Assembly: GCA_037355855.1 (NCBI GenBank)
Contig: CM074768.1
Coordinates: forward strand, 2,046,001 to 2,110,000
Source: Pseudo-nitzschia pungens
Lineage: Eukaryota > Bacillariophyta > Bacillariophyceae > Bacillariales > Bacillariaceae
Direction of reading: 5' to 3'
DNA: 64,000 nucleotides
This document shows, piece by piece, positions 1-10,042 of this stretch (position 1 is its first letter; every line of letters starts with the position of its first letter). The position numbers and the translations under genes are program-made. Under the pieces are notes generated by a model that made no database searches, had not been told where the DNA came from, and saw only the letters and a list, made by a program, of their open reading frames with translations.

Positions 1-249
1 GGGTTGCGAGAGCGGCACCCCCACTCCCACGAAGCTAAATCCCAGCAGCTGGTGTCGTTCTTCCGGATGCGCCTGAGCCGAGACGGAGTTCAAGCAAAGC
101 TCCGCTCGCCATGGCCGGGACGACCTTGTTTCGAGGACGAAGTACCGCATGCCACACTACCTCCATACCCTTCGATTCCTTCCTTCCGATTCGTTGGTCA
201 CAGGTGCTGCGGTTCGATGAATCCCATCCATCGATACTGTTTCTGTGTA
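1..249 (+). repeat. Duplicated gene 3' end (matches 36185-36436)
   Basis: Bases 1-249 match 36185-36436 almost base for base, with scattered substitutions and a small indel near base 107. The match covers the last codons of a BspA/DUF285 gene and about 170 bases of its 3' flank, and it ends near the shared 'GTTTCTGTGTA'. Two paralogues in direct orientation about 36 kb apart explain this best. Confidence 0.9.
2..76 (+). CDS. C-terminal end of a BspA-like/DUF285 protein (cut by window start)
   Basis: Codons from base 2 to the TGA at 74-76 encode about 24 residues that match the C-terminus of the complete gene at 33882-36260. Both share the Thr/Pro stretch, the SSWCRSSGC end and the same stop. 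The visible difference is a Pro for Ala or Gly change near the middle and a Gly-Cys-Ala end retained in both. The rest of the gene lies left of the window. A longer overlapping frame starting at base 4 is out of register with the paralogue and is not used. By homology this is a surface or secreted repeat protein. Confidence 0.8.
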   Translation, partial: GCESGTPTPTKLNPSSWCRSSGCA

Positions 250-740
250 ACAAAATTTAGCGAAACTGGTCATACAGCAAGCTGACAGCTCCCAAGGCAG
301 AGAAGACTTCAACAGGAGATAAAAGCAACAGAGAACCGGTTGAGGTTCCGGTCCGATGTATCGATACTCTCTAGCTTCACCACTACGATCGATCGAAAAG
401 GATAAATCATGTCTATTCGAACTCTCCGGGGGACCCAGTCAGTTAGACCGTAGGCATGTAGTTCCACAGGAGCTGCTGAAGAGCAGGATGTAAGGATCAA
501 GGTATTTAAATCAGAGGTAAACTAAAGATGTGAGTACAATAATAACAAAATATTATGTTAATACGTAAAATAGTGTAAAATTCTATTCCCGTGCTGTGTT
601 GTACCGTATTCCACCCCAATGATGCACCAAATCGTATTCTTCGTGTTCCTTTCGCAACACAGTCGTTTTCTGTCGTCGCGGTACTGGTGGTTGTTGACCC
701 CGAAGATTTAGTTTGCACCGTTTGGTATTGGTTTCAAAGG
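77..740. other. Convergent intergenic region
   Basis: This is the 3' flank shared by the truncated BspA-like gene (+) and the START-domain gene (-). The first 170 bases belong to the paralogous duplication. The rest is AT-rich past 490 and holds no convincing gene. Confidence 0.6.
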
Positions 741-2243
741 TCATTGTAAATAGTCGCAGTCGTCCAGCAGGCACCGTCTCATGTTGAGGACGGACCGAGC
801 TCCTGTTATCCCAATGGTTTTCACGTACAGCCACATTGGGATGCATCCGCCACCGCCACTGCCGTGGTATTCCTCGCTGGAATCGTTGAGATCGATCCGG
901 CAGACAATTGTGAGCTTGGTCCTGCCGCGACCAGTGCTGTTGCCGTTGCCGTTGCCGATGCCATTTCCGTTGCCGGGAAGGGGCTTGTAAAAGGCAATCG
1001 AGTCCTGAAAGGCCCTCGTGTAGGCCTTGTTTCGCTTCGGACAGGGCAGCGAGGCGGTAGCAGCATCGGTAGCAGCATCGGTAGGATTGCCCCTGCCCTT
1101 GCCCCTGCCCCTGTCATTCGCCAAGGCGTCGCTGGCAGTTGCAATGGCGTCATTGGCACCATCGTTCTCGCTCTCGCTCTCGCTCTCGTTCGAGATCCGG
1201 TTCTCGCGGATCTCGACGCTGACGGTCCCCGAGACCCACGTGCCATCCTCCAGCGGCGTGTCCTCCACGCTGACAAAGACAAACTCGCGCTTTCCAAAGG
1301 CCAAAATCCGCTTGGTCCGCTTTCGCGCCAGAATCATTCGCACCGTGCCCGGGTGGGGACGAACCGAATCACAACGACAATCGGTTTCGGTTTCGGTTTC
1401 CGTTGCGCCTGCCTCTGCCGTTCGTTCGTCCCGCACCTCGTACCGCCCGTAAATGTCGAGTCCCTCGTAAAAGGGATCCATCATGGGCATAGTCTCGTCC
1501 CACCGATCGAGGGACAAGAAATTCCAGCAGCGCTCGACGGGAATGGGAAGAACGGTTTCCATCTTGACGTACGGGCACAACGGATCGGAGGGATGCTCGA
1601 GCATGCTGACCGTGATGACTTCCTCGTCCTCGTCCTTGTCGTCACGCCCGGTGTTTTTTGAGTTGGATTTGGATTTGGATTTGGATTTCGACCTTCGGTT
1701 GGGATCGAGTGTGGCGAGGACCTTCCAGTCGGCGGGGGATGGAATGCCACTCTCGCCCTCGCTCTCGGTTTCATTTCCATTTCCATTTCCATTTCCATTT
1801 CCGAGCCCTCCACCAAAGGCCTTGTCTCGGTACTCGATCTGGATTTCTCGATAGGCCCGCAGCAGGTCGCGTTCGTCGAATCGTTCCTCCAGGAGCTTGC
1901 CTCGTTGTTTCCTGGGAGGAAAAGAAGAAGAAGAAGAATCGGAGCTGTTTGTGTCGGAAACCAACGGCGATGACGATGACAACGATGACGATGACGATGA
2001 CGATGACAACGACAAAGAGGAGGATGACACCGTGGAGCGCCGCATCAGCGCCGTTGCGGGAGTCGTTTGGTGCATCAGGAGGGACAAGGCAATCATCGGG
2101 ACCACCATCACCATGACCTCCACTACCAGCGATGGGGAAATCGCAGCAGCAAGCGCTGGACGGCAAGTCCGACGGCGCTTGCACCGGTGGTGGCACCGGC
2201 GATTGCACCGGCGGTTGTCATTCGGAGCTGCGAGGAATGCCAT
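741..2243 (-). CDS. START-domain lipid-binding protein
   Basis: A 500-residue protein. The frame stays open upstream to 2561, but that part translates simple repeats (GCGAT, GTAGATCT), so the Met at 2243 is preferred. The N-terminus is basic, followed by a hydrophobic stretch (about residues 35-60) that could be a signal anchor or plastid/ER signal. Ser-rich, Gly-Asn and Ser-Lys runs follow. From about residue 215 to the end there is a StAR-related lipid transfer (START) fold. It begins 'VLPIPVERCWNF', continues with 'WDETMPMMD', a basic strand 'RILAFGKREFVFVSV', 'DGTWVSGTVSVE', and ends with the C-terminal helix 'PMWLYVKTIGITGARSVLNM'. START domains bind one lipid or sterol in a hydrophobic pocket; the ligand cannot be told from sequence. 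The domain is interrupted by acidic and Gly-Asn insertions made of hexamer repeats. It is convergent with the truncated gene at the left edge. Confidence 0.8.
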   Translation of the reverse strand: MAFLAAPNDNRRCNRRCHHRCKRRRTCRPALAAAISPSLVVEVMVMVVPMIALSLLMHQTTPATALMRRSTVSSSSLSLSSSSSSSSLSSSSPLVSDTNSSDSSSSSFPPRKQRGKLLEERFDERDLLRAYREIQIEYRDKAFGGGLGNGNGNGNGNETESEGESGIPSPADWKVLATLDPNRRSKSKSKSKSNSKNTGRDDKDEDEEVITVSMLEHPSDPLCPYVKMETVLPIPVERCWNFLSLDRWDETMPMMDPFYEGLDIYGRYEVRDERTAEAGATETETETDCRCDSVRPHPGTVRMILARKRTKRILAFGKREFVFVSVEDTPLEDGTWVSGTVSVEIRENRISNESESESENDGANDAIATASDALANDRGRGKGRGNPTDAATDAATASLPCPKRNKAYTRAFQDSIAFYKPLPGNGNGIGNGNGNSTGRGRTKLTIVCRIDLNDSSEEYHGSGGGGCIPMWLYVKTIGITGARSVLNMRRCLLDDCDYLQ

Positions 2244-3262
2244 GATGTACCGGAGCAGGTACCGCGTATTTGTGCTCGCGCCGTAGTATGGATTACGGAT
2301 CGTTTGACGGTTGACCTTTGACGTTTCGTTTTCGTTTTCGATCCCGATCCCGATGCCGTTTAGTTGGCACTGGCACCGGCACTGTGCGATACGATGCGAT
2401 GCGATGCGATGCGATGCGACGTGCTGTGTGTAGCCTGTAGATCTGGTGATCTGTAGATCTGTAGACCGGTAGATCGGTAGCCTGTATTTGTGCCAATCCT
2501 TTCTTCTTTGATTTTGAGAAATACGAATAACTAGTAGGATGGTAAGATATGCCCAAAACACTCGACCGATAAACTCTCATTATTTTTTGTTTAATTTAAA
2601 AAAATGAATTTCGTACAGTAATTACGGTAAGATTACTACTGTAAGTACTAATACGAGTAACCTTACTGGTACCATTACTCTCTACCAGTATTCGTACTGG
2701 TACCAGTACACGAAACCGTTTTCTTCGCACGATCGAAAGGGTTCGTCATTCGATGGAAATTTCGAAGTAGGTTGAAGGTGAACGGTAAGATTAAGGTTTA
2801 AGGTTACGAAGTACGAAGTACGAAGTAACTTGGTTAGGATGAATAAGTAAGGTTAAGGCTTAACCTGACCATCACAATAGTATTTTTGTGCTTTTTTCAT
2901 TCCTGCCTTACGGTAACCTTACGGTAACCTTAACCTTAGACGCTAGGTTACGATACCGATAAGAGTCAGTCGTCTACGGTAACTTGGTAAAGACCGATGG
3001 ACGAAGACATTTCCAATAATAAGGTTACGGTAACCTTACCGGTACGGTGAGTCGTCAACCTTACCGTTCTGTATCGTAACCTTAATTAAGCCTTACCGCT
3101 TGTGTGAAAATACTAGTAAGGTACCGTACATGTACCGGTAAGGTTTACTTGTCACTTCGAAACACATTACTACTACTAATTAAGGTTAACACTAACACAT
3201 TGTTACTCCCCCCATCCTTCCAGTCATTCAGCAAGCCAGAAAGATCACCGACATCGGGAACT

Positions 3263-3297
<35 letters not shown>

Positions 3298-4041
3298 CGG
3301 AAACGAAGCGATACGAAACCAGATCCAACAAGTGACCGAAAAAGACAGGGACGTGATTGTGAAGAATTGAAGTGATACGGTAACAGAGACGGACGGTGTC
3401 TATCCGACCAAAAAGTGGGACTGACTGACTGATTGACCGATTGACCGATTGACCGATTGACTCACCGACCGATCGACCGAGTGGATCGGGAAAAACGAAA
3501 AGTCGCACTCTCGCAGCAACGACGAGGACAAGTCCAAGAAGCGCAGATCAAAGGACTCGACCGATCGAATCGAATCGAATCGAATCCATTCATTCATTCA
3601 TTCATTCGTTCGTTCGTTCAAAAGTGTTCGAGGTCAGCCATATATTGTTGCCATTGTAAGCCGAATCAGTCCTATAGAGGAAGAGAACATCGAGAGACGG
3701 GACGACGGCACATTTGCATGCAATTGCGGTTCGTACTTTCTACAAAGTACAGCACAGTATTTGATAAAACGGAATTGGAATCTGAATCTGAATTGGAATA
3801 ATTGGAATTGGTAGAATTGGAATTGTACAGTGCACCTACACATACACATACACGTACACATACACATACAGCATTCGCAGCATACGAGTACAGTATCCCG
3901 AACAAAAAAGAGAAGAGGTGCACAACGAACCAGACATCCACTGCGAGAGTCAGTCAATCCGCATTCCGTTCGGTCACAGAATATATCGCATCGCATTGCA
4001 TCGCATCGCATCGCATCATAAGAGTATCACATTCCGTCACA
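2244..4041. other. Intergenic region rich in CTTACCGTAACCTTA-like motifs and microsatellites
   Basis: This is the divergent spacer between the START gene (-) and the SNARE gene (+). It contains GCGAT repeats (about 2393-2420), a dense cluster of AAGGTTA / TAACCTTA motifs (about 2620-3150), (AATC)n at about 3262-3296, GACT/GATT repeats (about 3420-3480), ATTC/GTTC repeats (about 3575-3625) and CACATA repeats (about 3838-3870). The open frames here are translations of these repeats. Confidence 0.6.
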
Positions 4042-4536
4042 ATGGCCCGAAAACCGACCTACTCGCAAATCAGCAGCTCTGATCAGTTTGCCGACGAGGA
4101 AAGCAACAGCAACAGCAATAGCAATGGCTACAGCAATGGCTACAGCAATGGCTACTACAGCGACAATTACAATGGGAATACTCACAATACTAATAACAAT
4201 AATAACAACGATACCGACAACAACCACGAGGCCGACGAGTACATCCGGAACCAGAAGGTGTTGATGCGGCAGCAGGACGCCGGTCTCGATCTGCTGTCGC
4301 AATCCATCACGCGGCTGGGAGAAATGTCGACCAACATTGCCGAGGAACTGGGCCAGCAGAACAAGATGCTGGATTCGATGGAGACGGACCTCGACACCGC
4401 GGGGGAGGACCTCGACATCGTGACGCGGTCCACCCGGGATCTGATCGCCAGGAGCGGGGGGGCGTCGACCTTTTGCCTGATCGCGGTCCTCTCGATCGTG
4501 GCGTTGGTGCTGCTCTTTCTCGTCATTTACACGTAG
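4042..4536 (+). CDS. Qc-SNARE (syntaxin-8/SYP5-like)
   Basis: A 164-residue tail-anchored SNARE. The frame is open from 3802, but the upstream part is CA-rich repeat, so the ATG at 4042 (MARKPTYSQ) is preferred. After an Asn/Ser/Gly-Tyr low-complexity stretch (about residues 20-65) comes the SNARE heptad helix, roughly residues 72-142, starting at 'IRNQKVLMRQQDAGLDLL' with the central glutamine layer around 'EELGQQNKMLD'. A 20-residue C-terminal membrane anchor (about 143-163) ends IYT. The 'QDAGLDLL' start is typical of the Qc class (syntaxin 8, SYP5), which acts in fusion at the trans-Golgi, endosome or vacuole. The N-terminal three-helix domain of longer syntaxins is missing and replaced by low complexity, so it could also be Bet1-like. 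Confidence 0.85.
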   Translation: MARKPTYSQISSSDQFADEESNSNSNSNGYSNGYSNGYYSDNYNGNTHNTNNNNNNDTDNNHEADEYIRNQKVLMRQQDAGLDLLSQSITRLGEMSTNIAEELGQQNKMLDSMETDLDTAGEDLDIVTRSTRDLIARSGGASTFCLIAVLSIVALVLLFLVIYT

Positions 4537-5429
4537 GGACCGGTAGGGACCGATAAAACGGAGCGGAACGAAACGAAACGAAACGAAACGAAACGCAACA
4601 AAAGGATGGAGCGAAACGAAACGAAACGAAACGAAACGAAACAATCAGAACGATACGAGACCGCGTGTTGTGTTCCAATAGAATACAGTACCGTACGTAC
4701 AATCAGTTGCGATTCTAATAATAATATTATGAGATGAGATGATATGATATGATATGATAGGAGAATGCTGCGAAAGAATCTCAAACGGAACCGAACGGGT
4801 CCCATGCGCAGCTCGTCATTGCTGAATATGCGCGATGCGCTCTCGGGCAGAACCGTAGAGCACAGAGAAAGTCGGGACCGCGGCAGATTTGATTTGAGAG
4901 AGGGATGCGATGCGATGCGATTGATTGATTCATTCATTCGATTTCATTCGATTTCATTCATTTGATTTATTCGATTTCATTCATTCATTCGATTTCATTC
5001 CTTCTGTTTCGTTCGCGGACGGACCAACCAAGCATGCGCTCGAGAGTCGGATCGAAAACGTATCGTACCGTACGACCCATCGGTACGGGGCGGGTAATCA
5101 CTCGTAATTACTACTGTACTTCGTATGCACTGTATTGTTTTTTGAATCGTACCGAATAGGACACCGTACATGTACGCATTGCATGCATCCCGCGTCGCAA
5201 TTCGAATGCCGTGCGTGTGCGTGTGCGTGTGCGGGTACGTACTCGCAGGAATAGCAATTTTTGTTTCACCGAGGCTGCGTCCCGTGAATCCCGTACCATT
5301 CCGAGAGGAGAGCATTGCTGCATCGTCGAGAGGAAGGAAAAGGAAAGGAAAACAACACGCTCGTTACGTTCCGTTCCGTTACGTTACGTTACGTTTCGGT
5401 TCGCGTCCTTTGCTGCGATTCGATTTCGT
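4537..5429. other. Convergent intergenic region with pentamer/octamer microsatellites
   Basis: It holds (GAAAC)n at about 4563-4640, GATAT repeats (about 4735-4760), ATTC/GATTTC repeats (about 4925-5000), GTGTGC repeats (about 5213-5233) and CGTTACGTTC repeats (about 5365-5400). No gene is supported. Confidence 0.6.
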
Positions 5430-5901
5430 TCACCGGGCAGCCGAAGATGCGGCATCAACACCCGCATCAACACCAGCACCAGCACCTGCATCAACACCGG
5501 CACCAACACCAACACTAGCATCAACACCCCCGATGGTCTCGCCGAGGACGAGAACCCGGCCATTGCCATTGCCGCTGCCGCTGCTTTCCTCGATCTCCAC
5601 CACCGCCACCGCAAAGGGCAGCATCACCAAAAAGGGCGTCGCCGACTCGGACGTGACCGCGAATTCCCTCCAGCGTCCGTCCCCGGTGGTGGAATCGACC
5701 AGGCTCACGCGATAGGAGGTGTCGTCGGCGCTGCTGTCGCGGTCCGAGAACCGAACGGTCCGGGTCCGATCCGATCGATTGACCAGGATCAAAATCTCGC
5801 GCTCGGTGACGGTAGTAGTGGTAGTAGTAGTAGTAGTATTAGTGGTAGTAGTAGTAGTAGTATCGTCAATGGCGCAGATGCGTCCCTGGACGTAGATGCC
5901 A

Positions 5902-5956
<55 letters not shown>

Positions 5957-8060
5957 CGTCGTCCGCTTTCGACTTTACGGACCGGACGATCTTGTCTCCG
6001 GGACCGCCCGTCCGGGAGTTGATCAGTTTCAGCGCCCAGTACCGCGGATTCCCGCTCCCGGTGGTCCAGTTGGTCATGCTCACCCCGGGATACATGCGGT
6101 CGGGAATCTTCCACTCCGGAATCTCCGGGCACCCGCAGTACTGCGACAGTCCCACGATATCGACGCCCAGCGCGCTCAGCTCGGCCCACAGCACCGCGTC
6201 AAAGGCCGCGGCCATGTTCCAGTAGAGCGGCGGGAGGTCCGCGGCCCCCGGCTCGTTGTCGCCCGGCGGAATGACCCCGGCCTCGTTCAGAGCGAGCCTC
6301 GTGGTGGGATTGAGGGCGTCCCGCAATCCGATGACGGTTCGAACCTCGTCCAGAAAGGCCGCGAGCCGCGGCCAAACGTCCCTCGCGTAAGTTGAAACGT
6401 CGGTCCGCGAGGTGAGCTCGGCGTAGAAATGAAAGCTCGCGTACCCGTTCGCCACCGCGTCCGCCGCTTCGGGATCGTGCTCGGACGGATCCAGAAAGGT
6501 CTTCCACCGGTCCCACTCGCCGTGGCCCTCGAGGGCCAATCCGAAAAACTCGATGGTTTTGTCGGGATCGACGGCGGTTCGCACGGAACGGACGATCGCG
6601 TCGAACAAAATGTTGTATTGGTCCGCGGTCAGGCCGTGCTCGCTCTCGGGTTCGTTGAAGACCTCCCAGTGCGTCAGACCACTACTATCACCACCACCAC
6701 CACCACTACTACTACTACCAGTTCTATCGCTATCACTACTATCACCACCACTACTGCCACTCCTACCTCCGCCCAGCCCCAGCGCCGGCCCACCACCAAT
6801 CGTGTTCCCGGACTCGTCCACCATCGATCCGGTGACGAGCCACGAGGCGAGGCGCGCATAGTAGCCCGCAACGAGGTCGGTCGTTTCGGGGGTCCAGGTC
6901 CCGCCCTTGCCGTAGTCAAAGTCGGCGACGGCCGGATCGGTGGGATAGGACCAGTCGTTGTCGTTGTCGTTGTCGTTGTTTGGGGTTTCGAACATCCAGG
7001 CCGGCTGGGTGGAAAAGGTCACCACGAGCCGTTTGTTCTTGTTGGTGTTGCTGTTGGTATTGGTATTGGTATTGGTGTTGGTGTTGGTGTTGGTATTGGT
7101 ATTGGTATTGGTATTGGTGTTGCTGTTGGTATTAGTATTGGTGTTGCCGTTTCTGGTGTTGATAGCAGTGTTGGATTGTCTCCTGCCGCTGTTCCTGTTG
7201 GTTGTTTCGCCGACGACGGCATGCCACGTGTCCAGAAACACCTGTTGGAAATCGTCCCCAAACTCCCACGACGTGTTGGTAGCATTGGCGTTGGCAGTGG
7301 CGTTGGCAGTGGCAGTGGCGTTGGCGCTACCGTTGCTGCCGGGAGGTTCCAGCTCGGCGACCCCCAATTTCGGGTACGGATACCAGGCGGCGTACCGGAC
7401 CAGATCGGCGTCGAGGTCGCGGAGGTTGTCGAACAGGGTGGCCGCGATCGGCGATTGCCGCTTGAGGAGCACCGGATTGGTGACCACCTGGAGGGTGGAG
7501 GTGGTCCTGGACACGGCCACCACGGTGCCGAAATCGATCGTCCAAAAACCGCGACTGCTACTGCTACGATCATCATTAGCATCACCACCATTGTCATTGT
7601 CATTGTCATTATCATTGTCATTATGATCATCATTTTCATCATCATCATCATCAGTATATCTATCATCGATCTTATTATTCTCATCAATGCCGACCACGAA
7701 CGGTGGAATAGAAGAATGGCTCGTTTCGATATCAATACTGTTAATATCATTATCGATATCAATACCAATACCAATATCAATATTAATGTTGGTATCAATA
7801 TTAATATTGGTATCAAAGTTGGTATTGGTATCAATATTCAAATTGATAGTATTGATATTGATATTGGTATTGGTATGGATAATCCCCCTCCCAACGTTTT
7901 CTGCTGCGGTGGTTCCGATGTTGTCGGGCTCGACGTTTCGCGAGCGCCAAAACAGCGAGAGCGATCCGCAGGTCCACAACACCACGATTGCGGTTGCCGC
8001 TGTCGCTCTGGCAAGAATCCCTCGCCGAGAGTCGGTCCGATGGTGTTGTTGCTCCACCAT
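5430..8060 (-). CDS. Membrane-anchored clan GH-A glycoside hydrolase
   Basis: An 876-residue protein. A short basic N-terminus (MVEQQHHRTDSRRG) is followed by one hydrophobic segment (about residues 18-35), giving a type II signal anchor or uncleaved signal. Then come Asn/Ile/Asp/Thr repeat runs. The catalytic part (about 180-680) has the clan GH-A layout: 'THWEVFNEPE' gives the likely acid/base Glu470, and 'RLALNEAGV' gives the likely nucleophile Glu593. The supporting motifs 'VTFSTQPAWMF', 'YASFHFYAE' and a final 'YWALKLINS' strand resemble GH39- or GH5/GH30-like (beta/alpha)8 enzymes. A C-terminal beta-sandwich (about 720-840, 'ILILVNRSDRTRTVRFSDR') follows. The likely role is cleaving a beta-linked glycan in the secretory pathway or outside the cell; the substrate is unknown. 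Several Asp/Thr/Asn-Thr runs interrupt the barrel. The exact GH family is uncertain. Confidence 0.75.
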
Positions 8061-10042
8061 TGGATTCCCCTTCCTCCTTTTTGTTTTCCGTCGACCCTCG
8101 CAATAGCAGCGATCGGGATCATCGACATCGACATCGACATCGACATCGACATCAACACCAATCCGTTCCGAAATAAGTGTGCGCTTCGCACATACAAGCT
8201 TGTCTATCGATCAATTTTCAACCGATTCAAATCCTATGAAGATAATTCACCAGTGCTGGTACCACCATGTCCTACGAGTACTTACCGTAACCTTACTGCT
8301 AGGCCCAGCAACATTAGGATTGTGTACCATGGGAAGGCCTACATAAGGTTTACTACATATGGCAAGGTTAAACTAACCTTACCGTAGCACAGGACGAAGC
8401 AGTAACTTAAGGCCTACTACTACTATGGACCGTATGCTATGCTACTCCGCACATGCGACAGTACTCCTGTTACTACTACCGTGGGGTATGGTTAGCACGT
8501 ACGATAGTATGTACTGGAATCGTACAACCGGACCTGCAGTTAGCGCAAACAAGTGAGTGAGCACTGAGCACGCATACGGTAACCTTAGCACTGAGCAAGA
8601 AAGCAATAAGATGAATACGGTACAGCCAACGTCGTACGCTAGAGCGCTTTACGCTATAGCCCTGCATCAAGCTATAGCCCTGTACGCTCTGTACGCTACA
8701 GCCCTTTAAGCATCAGCGGTGCAAGCTACACCGCCGTACGGTACAACGCCATATTACTTGTACTACGATACACTGCTCTACGCTACATCGATCTACGCTT
8801 CATACTAGCTCTACGCTACACCGCCATGTAGAAGTAAGGTTACCAGTACTACAACGAGACAGCAAGAAGTTGCTACTGTCACCAATACAGAGCTGAGCTG
8901 CAAAAGCTCAGCTCCCACTTCTTTCATTATTTGTATCTCCTCCTTTAGAAAATTAACACCAGAGTAGTACTAGTAGTAGTAGTAGAGGAGATACTAATAG
9001 TACTACAGGAGAGCTGCTGAACTGCGCTAAGTTCAGCTTCCACCACTTCTTTTAGTATTCCTTACCCTCTTAGAACACCTATCAGCACCGCCTGAGTGTA
9101 TGCTGCTGTAGCGCTGCTTGATTGGACAATATCATCCGTGCTGCTCCTCTTGTGATTCTATCGCTTGCTGACAAGCAATATCAATGTACTACTAGTACAG
9201 GATGCGAAATTCATTGCTAAGGAACAGGATTGTTAGCAACTGTGTTGCTGTTGAGAATTCCACTGAGAAGAATGTTGCTGGTTCCCTCCTGTCTAGTAGG
9301 TGAGATCTGTACCATCAGAGCTGCTGCTACTGCTACTACTACTACTACATACCTTAGCTCCTTCTTGTAACTTTCTACAGGATGCTCAGCAACAGACTTA
9401 GCAAGATATTGCAACAGGCTGCTATGGGGAGGCTTTCAGCTAGGGTACTGGGTCCTAAAGAAGGATTTGTACCAATTTTCAATAGCTGTACTACTAGCAC
9501 CCCAAGACAGTGTTTCTTTGACATTCTTTCTGGTGCAGATGACATCCTAAGAAGGAGAGTAGTAACAACTACTAGTACCACCAGCATCTCAGATATCTTT
9601 TTTGCTGCATAAAGGCCTTGTGTCCAAAGTGATGGGTGTAAATAACTCTCATGCAATGATCAATGCATTCAAAAGAGATATGTTCCATACTTGCAAGAAC
9701 CATAGTATGTGGTGATTTTGACAGTTGGGGGTCCAGTGAATGGACCGGCCATCTTTTCATCTTTGTCCTCTTCAATACACAATGATTGTTTTGATTCAAT
9801 GTATTTCTCATCTTTTCAATAACCAACAGTTCCATTCAGCAGTTCTACTAGTACTACTAGTAGTATCCATTGCTCAAGTTGAAAGTCTCACTTATTTGTG
9901 CAGAACCTCTCTCAATGCTAAGTGGGGAAAATTAGAATCCAACTCTATAAACAAGACTCCTACGAAACACTCAAAACTCCGGCTAAAAGATTGTATTATA
10001 CGTAGTAGTTGTGATTGTAGTATGGCACGGTGTGTCAAGATG
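8061..10042. other. Long intergenic region with degenerate repeats
   Basis: It begins with an ATCGAC hexamer run (about 8120-8155). CTTACC/TAAGGTTA motifs follow (about 8280-8400), then a degenerate TACGCTACAGCCC repeat field (about 8620-8830). A diverged duplication of about 115 bases lies at about 8880-9070 ('CAGCTCCCACTTCTTT' and 'CAGCTTCCACCACTTCTTT'). Frames of 65-93 codons on the minus strand between 9217 and 9835 are not recognisable; they may be remnants of a mobile element. Confidence 0.5.

Noticed and set aside
3802..4041. N-terminal extension of the SNARE frame
   Set aside because: It is CACATA and GCATC simple repeat; the ATG at 4042 starts a normal SNARE N-terminus.
5211..6395. 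394-codon plus-strand frame
   Set aside because: It overlaps the C-terminal half of the hydrolase in antisense and consists of repeat translation; no recognisable motif.
6429..8387. 652-codon plus-strand frame opposite the glycoside hydrolase
   Set aside because: It is a shadow of the minus-strand gene: it translates hexamer repeats as VGIGIG/ITT runs and has no domain, while the other strand has catalytic motifs.
9217..9835. Overlapping minus-strand frames of 65-93 codons
   Set aside because: They may be remnants of one decayed gene, but no family could be named and the frame is broken, so they are mentioned only in the intergenic note.
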